Shown here one piece after another: positions 22,501-30,636 of a stretch of 64,000 nt of DNA. How positions within the stretch are numbered: position 1 is the first letter of the stretch; every line of letters starts with the position of its first letter. The notes under the pieces are model-generated. The model did no database searches. It saw only the letters and a program-made list of their open reading frames with translations, and had not been told where the DNA came from. A program made the position numbers and the translations under genes. Source of the DNA: Candidatus Anaerobiospirillum pullicola (GTDB taxonomy: Bacteria > Pseudomonadota > Gammaproteobacteria > Enterobacterales > Succinivibrionaceae); the NCBI GenBank assembly GCA_018884035.1, contig JAHLFE010000163.1:1-64000 (forward strand), read 5' to 3'.

Positions 22501-23009
22501 TTGAGGATGATAACCTCAAGCGCTATTTGCAGTATGGTGAGGAGCAGCAACTTCATCAACGCTACTTAACGCGTCATCGCTGCCCGTGGTATACCCTTGA
22601 GCGGCGAGAGGTGGCACCGATTCTGATGTCGGTGTTTAATCGCGGCACGATCAATGTCGTGCGCAATGAGGCGCAGATTTACAATCTGACGACCTTTCAC
22701 TCGATCTTTGTGCTGGATGAGGCTAATACCGACCTGATCTTTGCCTACCTGCTGACGCCTTTGGCTAAAGACATCATCATGCAGAATCGCCGTGAGTATG
22801 GTGGTGGCTTAGAGAAGCTGGAGCCGCTGGACATCAATCACGCGGTTTGTGTGAACTTTGCGGCGATGAGTGAAAAGCAACGCAGCAAGATACTGGAGCT
22901 GTATGGACAGTACCGGATGATGGTGCTTAATGCAGATCCGGCTGCGGCTTTAGAGCAGGCTATTGCGGCAATCTCGGCGGAGTTCATGGACGTTATCAAA
23001 GAGCAGTAG
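19530..23009 (+). CDS. Eco57I/TaqI-type N6-adenine DNA methyltransferase with specificity domain
   Basis: FAQFFTPPAIATLMA, DPAAGLSIF, AYEIDA, NPPYQTTKG (NPPY), IPYEFLNSSFG, C-terminal NRREYGGGLEKLEPLDI (TaqI-like specificity domain). GTG start. Confidence 0.9.
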   Translation: MDYQDWLEQTYLKLTTKEHRKSFAQFFTPPAIATLMAAYILDNPHCRTVLDPAAGLSIFAAALDENLRFLNQRPQPYWSAQGRWPYSATLEPLQSFTDTSTLSPMRSGERLHHSLVNYLGLIVYNSEELNYFLSHKFLSHPPSSTPDVTSAHGTATHDSADCRELAQLWEQDYWDLSGKLSPEHSYGRHMLTPRISSLCVELKSVCSFTCEHAYSAAPFATAMTSAATTAQVATKPESSTLKTPHTPFTATYDTDYSRVSQSSSYHYAETAEAAKVPAPRPLIVDESWHSLTLGSNHEQRKITVTAYEIDAVILEFNRFFFDHHPFGYIDYHLHQRNYLKANFKERYDGIICNPPYQTTKGLPKESQLVTLLEERLNMTLPKKMNLYALFLLKSLSQLSAKGRCAYLIPYEFLNSSFGVCLKEEFIRQRHLAYVITFKEQIFDNATTTCGLFLFDKAQRHDEVEFITVNSLSELEQLTLQLCPNLLAVAAKQFDQFQLPGLILEPVADNASLDISLLWGEVHATPPQADATAAATATTAAAQDSAQLQDKAADATSAATSDSPATDSTATASTATDSTATASTATASTTTASPDAGTTKDAALKLPENHGVLSSTSAAQWDNGLTAAAPEHTFSADTLGERMCLKRQEVLRGPHADLLLAVEQAPSLWSTLTGIKVQVPISRLNATEVANSAHEVQALTEQNCFLPTLTLSKTWRQLLYRLSEHQLAYEVSSPVPYPDTHLSASLASSLRTEQDVNEVHAGTEGTECTEDNKDTAASASTEDVAGSTVATSTASDNASATAPTRMQAAANSETGAHELLRSLGVDALSGATLIVNGKRHSSAVGVALAAATATAAHYGTGQEHSGGRTAHPIQGRLVPYTELNAKQKWHIYYQQRDLHKHFGEVNNSHTLLSNLSTFDQFIKVKRGLATGANDFFLFTRAKMAEVGLDEQYFVPVIPRANLVSRPIFTAPDFEALAAADAPVFLLNAPDVVEDDNLKRYLQYGEEQQLHQRYLTRHRCPWYTLERREVAPILMSVFNRGTINVVRNEAQIYNLTTFHSIFVLDEANTDLIFAYLLTPLAKDIIMQNRREYGGGLEKLEPLDINHAVCVNFAAMSEKQRSKILELYGQYRMMVLNADPAAALEQAIAAISAEFMDVIKEQ

Positions 23010-23020
23010 CAGCACTCTTT

Positions 23021-23066
23021 TTATCTCTGAGGTAAGCGCCTGCTGGCGCCTTTATCTCGAGGTGAG
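23021..23066 (+). repeat. REP-like palindromic element
   Basis: TATCTCTGAGGTAA-GCGCCTGCTGGCGC-CTTTATCTCGAGG. Confidence 0.5.
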
Positions 23067-23200
23067 TAAGGCTCAGTGCAGGTTTAAGAAGCTTGCACCA
23101 TGCCTTGTGGAGAAGGCTGGCTGCTGCTGATGATGATGCTAAGAGTGCTGCGGAGCTGGCGGTGCAGTGCTCCATCTCAGAGGTACAGCTCTCCTCAGAG

Positions 23201-23246
23201 GGACTCTGAGATAGGCGCCAGCGGCGCCTTTACCTTAAGGTAAGGC
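23201..23246 (-). repeat. REP-like palindromic element (inverse orientation)
   Basis: Reverse complement CTTAAGGTAAAGGCGCCGCTGGCGCCTATCTCAGAG matches the 23021 copy. Confidence 0.5.
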
Positions 23247-23531
23247 AAGATACCCACAGGGGCAGCCTCCGCAGGGCATAGCTGTGGTCGCAGATTCTGC
23301 ACATAGGAATGAGTGATCTAATAAATGACGGAAGATTGGATGCGTTAGGGTAAGGACACACACACACTTCGAGATAAATGGTGCAGGTGAGTCTAAGCCT
23401 ACCTTAAGACGGTGCACCATTATTACCCTAAAGTCCGTCATCTTTTAAGTAAGTCGTTCCATAAGCAAATAAACAAAAGCCCCGCAGTGACTCCACCGCA
23501 GAGCTCTTCATCTTTAGCGTGTTAGTGACGC

Positions 23532-24203
23532 TTATTCTCTCTTGCGCTTTTCGTGTACGCCCTCATCAGTGGCATACAACACCACATCAGCACCGCGATG
23601 GGCAAATAAGCCCACCGTCACCACGCCCGCAATAGCGTTAATTTGCGTCTCCAGCGCCTTTGGATCAGTAATGCTGAGACCATGCACGTCGAGGATCTCA
23701 CAGCCATTATCAGTAATGCAGCCCTCACGCAGCACTGGTGTGCCACCTAACGCCCGTAACGAGCGCGCGACCTGCTCACGGGCCATAGGAATGACCTCTA
23801 CAGGCAGAGGGAACTTACCTAAAGTGCTCACCAGCTTGGACTTGTCCACAATGCAGACAAAGGTCTGAGCCATCGAAGCGAGGATCTTTTCACGGGTTAA
23901 GCAGGCGCCACCACCCTTGATCATCTCAAAGTTGTCATTAACCTCATCGGCGCCATCAATGTACACCTCATAAGGCTCGCACTCGTTAGGGTCTAAGACC
24001 TTAACGCCAATTTCCGTTAACAGCTCCGTAGTACGGTTAGAGCTGCTGACCGCACCAGCGACCTTAATGCCGTGCGCTTGAATGGCCTGGATAAACTTCA
24101 CCACCGTCGAGCCCGAGCCCACGCCCAAAATGCCGTTTTGTGGGATGAATTCAAGCGCCTTAGCGGCCACCATCTCTTTTAATTCGTCTTGAGTCTTGCT
24201 CAT
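23532..24203 (-). CDS. rpiA: Ribose-5-phosphate isomerase A
   Basis: GVGSGSTVVKFI, SSSNRTTELL, DGADEVND, KGGGACLTREKI. Start MSKTQDE with a GAGG SD. Confidence 0.97.
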   Translation of the reverse strand: MSKTQDELKEMVAAKALEFIPQNGILGVGSGSTVVKFIQAIQAHGIKVAGAVSSSNRTTELLTEIGVKVLDPNECEPYEVYIDGADEVNDNFEMIKGGGACLTREKILASMAQTFVCIVDKSKLVSTLGKFPLPVEVIPMAREQVARSLRALGGTPVLREGCITDNGCEILDVHGLSITDPKALETQINAIAGVVTVGLFAHRGADVVLYATDEGVHEKRKRE

Positions 24204-24489
24204 TTTTTCCTCACCAATCCAAAGCACACCTCTAAAAGCGTCACCCCTTGTGCTAAGACAACCTCACTTACAGAGAAAAAGCGGCTCACGCTGGACACGC
24301 GGCCGCTTGTCTTTGTCTTGTGCGTGCTTGCTCTCTTTAAGGTGTGCCCAGCGGTAATCACGCTACTCTAGCGCGTAAGCACGCTACTCTTAGCGTGTAG
24401 TCACGCTACTTTTCCCACCTTACTTACAAGCTACGCTTGCTGCCTTGATAGGCCTCAGAATTAGGCAACGCCTCGCTTCAGATGTAGTG

Positions 24490-25680
24490 TTATTTTACCG
24501 TGATCCGTGCAAAGCGACGCTTGCCGACTTGATAAACTCTGCAGCCTGGCTCAACAGGGGCTTTTGGATCGGTAATGACCGTACCGTCACACTTCACCGC
24601 GTTTTGCTTAAACATGCGCAGCGCCTCAGAAGTCGAGCTGACTAAGCCCGCTTCCTTAAACATGTTAGGTAGACCTAAAGACGCCTCAAAGGTAAACTCT
24701 GGGATGTCCTCAGGTAAGGCGCCCTTAGCAAACTGGTTAATAAAGCCTTGCACCGCCTCATCACCAGCTTCCTTGCCATGGTAGCGCGCCACAATCTCGC
24801 GGCCTAATTCCATCTTGGCATCGCGTGGATTCATCTCGCCACTGGCGCACTTACGCTTAAGCTCCTCAATCTCCGTTAATGGACGGAAGGAGAGCAGGTC
24901 GTAGTAAGACCACATCAGCTCATCGCTTAAGGACATGACCTTACCAAACATCTCATTGGCAGGCTCATCCACACCAATGTAGTTGTGGGCGGACTTAGAC
25001 ATTTTCTTGACACCATCTAAACCCACTAACAGAGGCATCATGAGCACGCATTGGGGCTCTTGGCCATCATCCTTTTGCAGCTCGCGGCCCATGAGCAGAT
25101 TAAACTTCTGATCGGTACCACCCAGCTCCACATCAGCGTGTAAGGACACGCTGTCGTAGCCTTGGAATAATGGATAGAGGAACTCGTGGATAGCGATAGG
25201 CTGGCCAGACTGATAGCGCTTGGTAAAGTCCTCACGCTCTAACATGCGCGCCACGGTGAGCTTAGAGGCTAAGCGAATCGTGCCCTCGGCACCTAACTTT
25301 GACAGCCACTCGGAGTTGTAGCGGATCTCCGTCTTGTCCTTGTCTAAGACCTTAAAGGCTTGATCAGCATAGGTCTTGGCGTTGGCCATGATTTGCTCAC
25401 GCGAGAGCTGTGGGCGGGTGGCATTTTTACCCGAAGGATCCCCCACAGAGGCGGTAAAATCACCAATAATGAGCACAACCTTATGGCCCAGATTCTGGAA
25501 AGTTCTGAGCTTATTTAAGATCACGGTGTGGCCCAAGTGGATATCAGGGGCAGTAGGATCCATACCCAGCTTAATGACCAGCTGGCGACCACTTTCTAAC
25601 TTCTTTTTCAGCTCTTCGACAGGAATAATTTCCTGAGCACCACGGGCAATTTCGCGCAGTGCTTCCTCAACAGAAACCAT
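24490..25680 (-). CDS. tyrS: Tyrosyl-tRNA synthetase
   Basis: [17 protein letters not shown] (HIGH-type), [12 protein letters not shown] (KMSKS), C-terminal S4-like domain. Confidence 0.97.
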   Translation of the reverse strand: MVSVEEALREIARGAQEIIPVEELKKKLESGRQLVIKLGMDPTAPDIHLGHTVILNKLRTFQNLGHKVVLIIGDFTASVGDPSGKNATRPQLSREQIMANAKTYADQAFKVLDKDKTEIRYNSEWLSKLGAEGTIRLASKLTVARMLEREDFTKRYQSGQPIAIHEFLYPLFQGYDSVSLHADVELGGTDQKFNLLMGRELQKDDGQEPQCVLMMPLLVGLDGVKKMSKSAHNYIGVDEPANEMFGKVMSLSDELMWSYYDLLSFRPLTEIEELKRKCASGEMNPRDAKMELGREIVARYHGKEAGDEAVQGFINQFAKGALPEDIPEFTFEASLGLPNMFKEAGLVSSTSEALRMFKQNAVKCDGTVITDPKAPVEPGCRVYQVGKRRFARITVK

Positions 25681-25922
25681 GCAAACTCCTAAATCTCGGG
25701 TGCTAACCACTTGAGACCAAAAGGGTAAGTACTATCTCAAGTGCCAAACACTTAGAAAGAAGGCTAGGCCCTGAGGCAATCTAAGCTGACCTAAATACCC
25801 GAGGAAAACAAAAGTGCCTCATTATAGCAGAAGCGGCAAAAGATGCATGGAGCAAATGGCTTATCTAAGCGCTTTTGTTAGGTGGTTGAGCGCCTTTCCT
25901 AGGTTTAACCGGCATTAGCTGT

Positions 25923-26148
25923 GCTGACATCGGGGAGTTGCCTTGTATTTATTTTTCCTGATAAAAAAGCCGTTTCTGCTTTACAACTCTAAACGATCTC
26001 AAGCATACTGACTGCTTTATATGTGCTATCGCCAAGTTTTGAGGCTACATCCTTACCTGTGATCGATGCCAGTAAGGGGCATCACTCTTAGGCAAAGGCC
26101 GTATATTAGCGGTTTTTGGAAAATCAGGCTCAACTCCACGACGTCAGC
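25923..26148. mobile_element. MITE-like element, subfamily 2, copy b
   Basis: TIRs GCTGACATCGGGGAGTTG...CAACTCCACGACGTCAGC; TGT on both flanks; internal sequence matches the reverse complement of 9191-9415. Confidence 0.65.
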
Positions 26149-26372
26149 TGTGAGTGCGCGGGGAGTTCTTTACACTCGATGTGCCCTGAACGAGGGCTGG
26201 GCGGCGCACTGTGCTGCCAAGTACTCTCCTGCCATGCGTACCATACGCAGTACTGTGATCAAGAGCGCTATAGTCTATGCTGCTGGTTGCAAGGCTGCAG
26301 AGCCACCTGCGCTCAAGCAGGGCTGTCCCTGTGAGGGCGTTTGGCGTGACCAACCTCTAAGTAGTGTTGGAG

Positions 26373-26598
26373 CCGATAGTGAGGAGGTCTGAGGTAATTT
26401 TGCTCAAGCTGATAAACACAGGGGTTATGGTAAAGCCTAAGACTATCTCAAGGTAACACTTGCGCGCAAAACTAGGCACTTACCTCTGTTTTGTAGCAGC
26501 AGCTTCTTGTTTTAGCTTAAATTACCCTTAAGTATGATACCAAGAAACGCCTTATTTATGCACTTTGTAAAAATGAAGCCAGATCTCCTCACAGTCTG
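26373..26598. mobile_element. MITE-like element, subfamily 1, copy a (inverse orientation)
   Basis: TIRs CCGATAGTGAGGAGGTCT...AGATCTCCTCACAGTCTG; perfect 6-bp TSD TTGGAG (26367-26372 and 26599-26604). Confidence 0.75.
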
Positions 26599-26704
26599 TT
26601 GGAGCCCCCCAAACGCAGAGAAAAGCCCTCTTCTCTCTTCCTATTCTCTTCCTTGTGGTCTCTTGGCTTGAGGCTACCTACCAAGCACTAAAAGCGGAGC
26701 TGCC

Positions 26705-27850
26705 ATGGACGTCATTCGCGAAGTCAACGTCAAGAGCATCTTAGGCAAGTCCGGTATTCATCATGGCTACTCGGCCAATCCCTACGTTGGCTGCACTCAT
26801 GACTGCATCTACTGCTTTGCCGCGTACATGCAGCGCTATAGCAACCATGAGGAAAAGTGGGGTACCTTTCTTGACGTAAAGAACTGGCCACCGCTTAAGC
26901 AGATTTACAAGCTCGACGGCGCCTCCATCTGGCTTGGCTCAGTCACCGACGGCTATAACTCCTACGAGGCTAAGTACAAGCGCACGCGCCTGCTTTTAGA
27001 GCAGCTGCAAGGGGCGGACGTCGACATCACCATTTGCACCAAATCCGACCTCGTGCTGCGCGATCTCGACCTCCTTAAAAAGTTTAGACGTGCCACCATT
27101 TCGTGGTCAATCAATACCGTCGATGAGGCTCTTCAAGCACAAATGGATAAGGCCGCACCAATCAGCAAACGCCTTGAAGCGATGCGCATAGCGCACGAAG
27201 CGGGCATCCACACCATTTGCTTTATTGCGCCCATTCTGCCGCAGCTCACCTCAGTGCCTGCGATCGTTGCGGCGGTAAAGGATCGCGCGGACGAGATTTG
27301 GCTCGATAAGCTCAATTTGCGCGGTCAAGTGCGCACGCCCGTCCTCAAGTTTATCGGCCAGCACTATCCTGAGCTGCTGCCGCTTTATAAGGCCCTCTAC
27401 CCCGTACCGACCACGCTGCAGAGCAGATGGCAGCAAATGCCACGGGATTTAGCGCTGCAACAGCAACAGCGCATGCAACGGCGGCAACAGACAGGTGTGC
27501 AGATGACAACAATAGAGGGCAGCTTTTCCCCACCGGCATCAGCTGGCGTCACCACCAGCAACAGAGCAAGTACCGAGGCGGCGGAGCACAATGATTTGTG
27601 CGACTACTGGGAATCGCTGGCGATGGCCCTTGAGGCCTATGCCCATGCCCAGAATATTCCCTACTACATTAGGCCAAATACCCCCCTCAAAGACATCACA
27701 GGCCAAGATGGCTGTAGCGCCAGTGCTGCTCATAATGAGGCCGAAGCGGACGACCTGCTCTTACTGGGAGCTTTAGGGCAGGGTCAGAGCCAAGAGAAAA
27801 AGCGCTTCATGGGACCGATTATGGTGAATTACTTTGCGCCGCGAAAATGA
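26705..27850 (+). CDS. Radical SAM protein, spore photoproduct lyase-like
   Basis: NPYVGCTHDCIYCFAAYM (CxxxCxxC cluster motif), ICTKSDLVLRDLDLL, SINTVDE typical of SPL-like radical SAM proteins. Confidence 0.9.
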   Translation: MDVIREVNVKSILGKSGIHHGYSANPYVGCTHDCIYCFAAYMQRYSNHEEKWGTFLDVKNWPPLKQIYKLDGASIWLGSVTDGYNSYEAKYKRTRLLLEQLQGADVDITICTKSDLVLRDLDLLKKFRRATISWSINTVDEALQAQMDKAAPISKRLEAMRIAHEAGIHTICFIAPILPQLTSVPAIVAAVKDRADEIWLDKLNLRGQVRTPVLKFIGQHYPELLPLYKALYPVPTTLQSRWQQMPRDLALQQQQRMQRRQQTGVQMTTIEGSFSPPASAGVTTSNRASTEAAEHNDLCDYWESLAMALEAYAHAQNIPYYIRPNTPLKDITGQDGCSASAAHNEAEADDLLLLGALGQGQSQEKKRFMGPIMVNYFAPRK

Positions 27851-27950
27851 GGTGTGGTACCCACGAGACGAGCTGCAGATCTACTGATCTCAAAGGTAGA
27901 AAGGGTAGCGCTGGTGAGCATTGCCCTACTGCACCTGATGCTCCTGCTGC

Positions 27951-27991
27951 ACCAGCTGGCGCCTCGCGGCACCTGTATCTTAAAGGTGAGG
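27951..27991 (-). repeat. REP-like palindromic element
   Basis: Reverse complement CACCTTTAAGATACAGGTGCCGCGAGGCGCCAG; same layout as the 35526 copy. Confidence 0.45.
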
Positions 27992-28010
27992 CAGGCAAGG
28001 GTCGCCGTGC

Positions 28011-28529
28011 TTAGTAGCCCTGCTCTACCGCCATCACCTGCTGACGGAGCTCCTCAAGCTGTTGCTGCAACTGCTCGCGCTCCTGCTCACGCTGCAACAC
28101 CGTCTGATTGACGCCCTCTTGGCGCATCTTCTCCATTTGCGCCTGCACCGAAGCAATCTTGTTCTCTAAGTTAGAGTTCAGCGCCTTTTTCTCCGCTAAG
28201 CTGTCCTTTACGCCATAGAGCTGGTCTTCTAAGCGGTCTAAGACCTTAACCTGCGCTTGATAGTCACTGCGGATAATGGCGCTCTGCGTGTAGAGATCAC
28301 GCGTCATCGCATTGAGGCGCTCAGTTTCGGCCTTTAAGTCAGCTACCTGCTGCTCCTTTTGCTCCACACGCTCCGAGTACGAGCCAGAAACCGCACAGCC
28401 AATCTTGTTAAAGAAACCCACATCTTGTGAGGGATCGCACTCTGCTGCAGTCGTGGTGCAAGCGCTGACACTTAAAGCCGTCACGCACGCTACTGCGACA
28501 GCGGCCATCTTCTCTACAATTTTTGCCAT
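28011..28529 (-). CDS. Coiled-coil lipoprotein
   Basis: MAKIVEKMAAVAVACVTALSVSAC lipobox, then a long heptad-rich coiled coil; GAGGA SD. Confidence 0.75.
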   Translation of the reverse strand: MAKIVEKMAAVAVACVTALSVSACTTTAAECDPSQDVGFFNKIGCAVSGSYSERVEQKEQQVADLKAETERLNAMTRDLYTQSAIIRSDYQAQVKVLDRLEDQLYGVKDSLAEKKALNSNLENKIASVQAQMEKMRQEGVNQTVLQREQEREQLQQQLEELRQQVMAVEQGY

Positions 28530-28690
28530 GATGCATGTCCTCACAAACAAAATTGGCGTCCTACCTATCTACCGCTACCACCACAGCAGCAGCTGCTGCA
28601 ACTGGTAGTGCTACCGCTAAGGCGCCCCAAAGGCCCTTTACTCCACAGCAATATCGCTCAGTGCGACGTACTACGGGCGGTAGTTGGCGC

Positions 28691-29581
28691 TTAGTTACTG
28701 CCACTTAGGGCTCGCTGGCGGCGTTGCCGTGGCCCTAAGGCGGCCACATTGGTAGCAGCCTGCTCTTCTTTCTTGGCGTTAACCTGCTCTAAGATAGCTG
28801 CCTTTTGCTCGGCAGGGAGATGAGAGGCCAGCTCCATGATCACCTTACCAAACTCTACAAAGTGCTCACCATAGTAAGCCGACAGCCACACCATGTTGCG
28901 CATGTAGATCGAGAAGGGCTCACGCAGCGAGCGCAGATGCTCCTTTAGATTGGTGATAAGGCGCTGTACCAAACTAATGGAGGTCTTCTCTGAGATGGTG
29001 TACTCATTCCCAATACTTGGCTTAGCCTTAATGCGCTGTAACACCTCACGATAGACCGTTGGCTTTAAAAAGGTCATCATGGCGGTGCGATACAGCACTG
29101 GGTACTCCTCCAAGATCTTGTTTAACTGCACAATGATCAGAGGAAAGTCCTGCGCCTTAGTCACGTTCTTATCGCGGATACGCTGGGCGATGTATTCGAT
29201 CTTTTTGGCGTTCTTGTTAAAGAGGTCGGTTAGATCGTTATCTTCAATCAGCGTGCGGATTTCCTCGACGAGGCCCGCAAGCTGGGTTTCACGATCAGGA
29301 TATTGCTCCTGCAAGTCATCAATGGTGTCTTGGATGTCTTGCACCAGATCCTGATCGATCACCGCCTGCATTTGCTTAAAGTTGTCAGTAGGCTGGGCAT
29401 TAGGATCAACGGCACTGCTGTTACCTATTGGTGCCTCTGTCGCTACTTCAGCGGCGGTAACACTAGCCTCAGCGCTAGCAGCAGTGCTAGCAGCAGCGCC
29501 AGCGGTAGCGGTAGCAGTCTGAGCAAGTGGCGCTGTCGTCACTTGCTGTGGTTTAGTCTCTTGCTGCGTAATATCTGCCAT
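28691..29581 (-). CDS. Hypothetical helical protein of the srf-like cluster
   Basis: Good ORF; T/A-rich N-terminus then a helical domain (ALGPRQRRQRALSGSN C-term). Start MADITQQ. Confidence 0.7.
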   Translation of the reverse strand: MADITQQETKPQQVTTAPLAQTATATAGAAASTAASAEASVTAAEVATEAPIGNSSAVDPNAQPTDNFKQMQAVIDQDLVQDIQDTIDDLQEQYPDRETQLAGLVEEIRTLIEDNDLTDLFNKNAKKIEYIAQRIRDKNVTKAQDFPLIIVQLNKILEEYPVLYRTAMMTFLKPTVYREVLQRIKAKPSIGNEYTISEKTSISLVQRLITNLKEHLRSLREPFSIYMRNMVWLSAYYGEHFVEFGKVIMELASHLPAEQKAAILEQVNAKKEEQAATNVAALGPRQRRQRALSGSN

Positions 29582-29871
29582 CACGATCTCAACAATCAGT
29601 GCAGTGCGCTGTAAAGCGTCAGCATCTTTCCCCTTTTGCTGTAGCTTTACAGGCGGCGGCACCTCTGCTGACAAACAAAAAAGCAGAACGCACAGTGCAC
29701 CTGCTTTCCTGCAAGCAGCGTATGAGGTTTTACCCTCATAACGGTGCAGCTCAGCTTACTTCAAGCTCCAAGGCACTGTGCAGCCCTACGGCCGCGCAGC
29801 GCACTTGCAGCAACTCTCTCTCCCAAAGCCTCAATATTCTTAAGGCTCGGCCTCAGTAAGGTGAGGTGACA

Positions 29872-30621
29872 CTAAGCAACGTCTGGCTGTTGCTCTAAAC
29901 CAATCGCCAGCACGTTACGCGCATTGATATAGCCCTCTAAGCTCTGGCGTAAGTCGTCCACCGCCTGTTGCAGCTCGGCGATCTCCTGATCGCACTCCTT
30001 TAAGCGCTGCTTCTCGGCTTTGGTTAAATACTGACCATTAACAATGCCATTACGGGCGGTCTTGTAGGAATCAAGTGACTTTAAGTGCACTTCAAGGTTG
30101 TCCTGCAAGAGCTCAATATTGGCGTCGTACTGAGCAATAGTCTGTTGCAGCTCCTGCTTTTGTGCTGTGTGATTTTTGATATCACGCTGCAACTTGGCCA
30201 TACGCTTTTGGTCATCCGCATACACCGCTTGCGCGGCCGCAGCCATATCGATGGCCTTTTGATTGTTGGACTGCATGTTGGCCAATAAGGCGTCTAACTG
30301 CTGCTCTTTGCTGTGGTAGTCACTGCGCAGCTTATCAAGCAACGCATTACCGCCCATAAAGACAGCGCAGCCAGCGGCTGCAGCGGCAATACAGGCAGCA
30401 CGCTGATTACTGTCGACTAACAGAACACAGCCAATACCAGTTATGGCCGCACCAGTAGCACAAGCCGTAATGTACGAAGATGACTCCACATTGAAGTCAT
30501 CGTTAGCAAGGCGTGGATCAGGATCGGCACTGCTACCACCGAAGGCTGAAGTAGAAGCACAACCGCCTAAAGATAGCGATGTGCTCACCGCAACTGCGAT
30601 CAGACTTTTGTACAAACTCAT
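29872..30621 (-). CDS. Coiled-coil lipoprotein
   Basis: MSLYKSLIAVAVSTSLSLGGC lipobox; glycine-zipper-like hydrophobic segment; long coiled coil. Confidence 0.75.
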   Translation of the reverse strand: MSLYKSLIAVAVSTSLSLGGCASTSAFGGSSADPDPRLANDDFNVESSSYITACATGAAITGIGCVLLVDSNQRAACIAAAAAGCAVFMGGNALLDKLRSDYHSKEQQLDALLANMQSNNQKAIDMAAAAQAVYADDQKRMAKLQRDIKNHTAQKQELQQTIAQYDANIELLQDNLEVHLKSLDSYKTARNGIVNGQYLTKAEKQRLKECDQEIAELQQAVDDLRQSLEGYINARNVLAIGLEQQPDVA

Positions 30622-30636
30622 AAAGGCACCTACTTG

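Noticed and set aside
26149-26372. 224-bp interval between the two MITEs as a further element
   Set aside because: Length coincidence only; no terminal inverted repeats at its ends.
26066-26392. 108-aa ORF between tyrS and the radical SAM gene
   Set aside because: Runs across the end of one MITE and the start of another; composition not protein-like.
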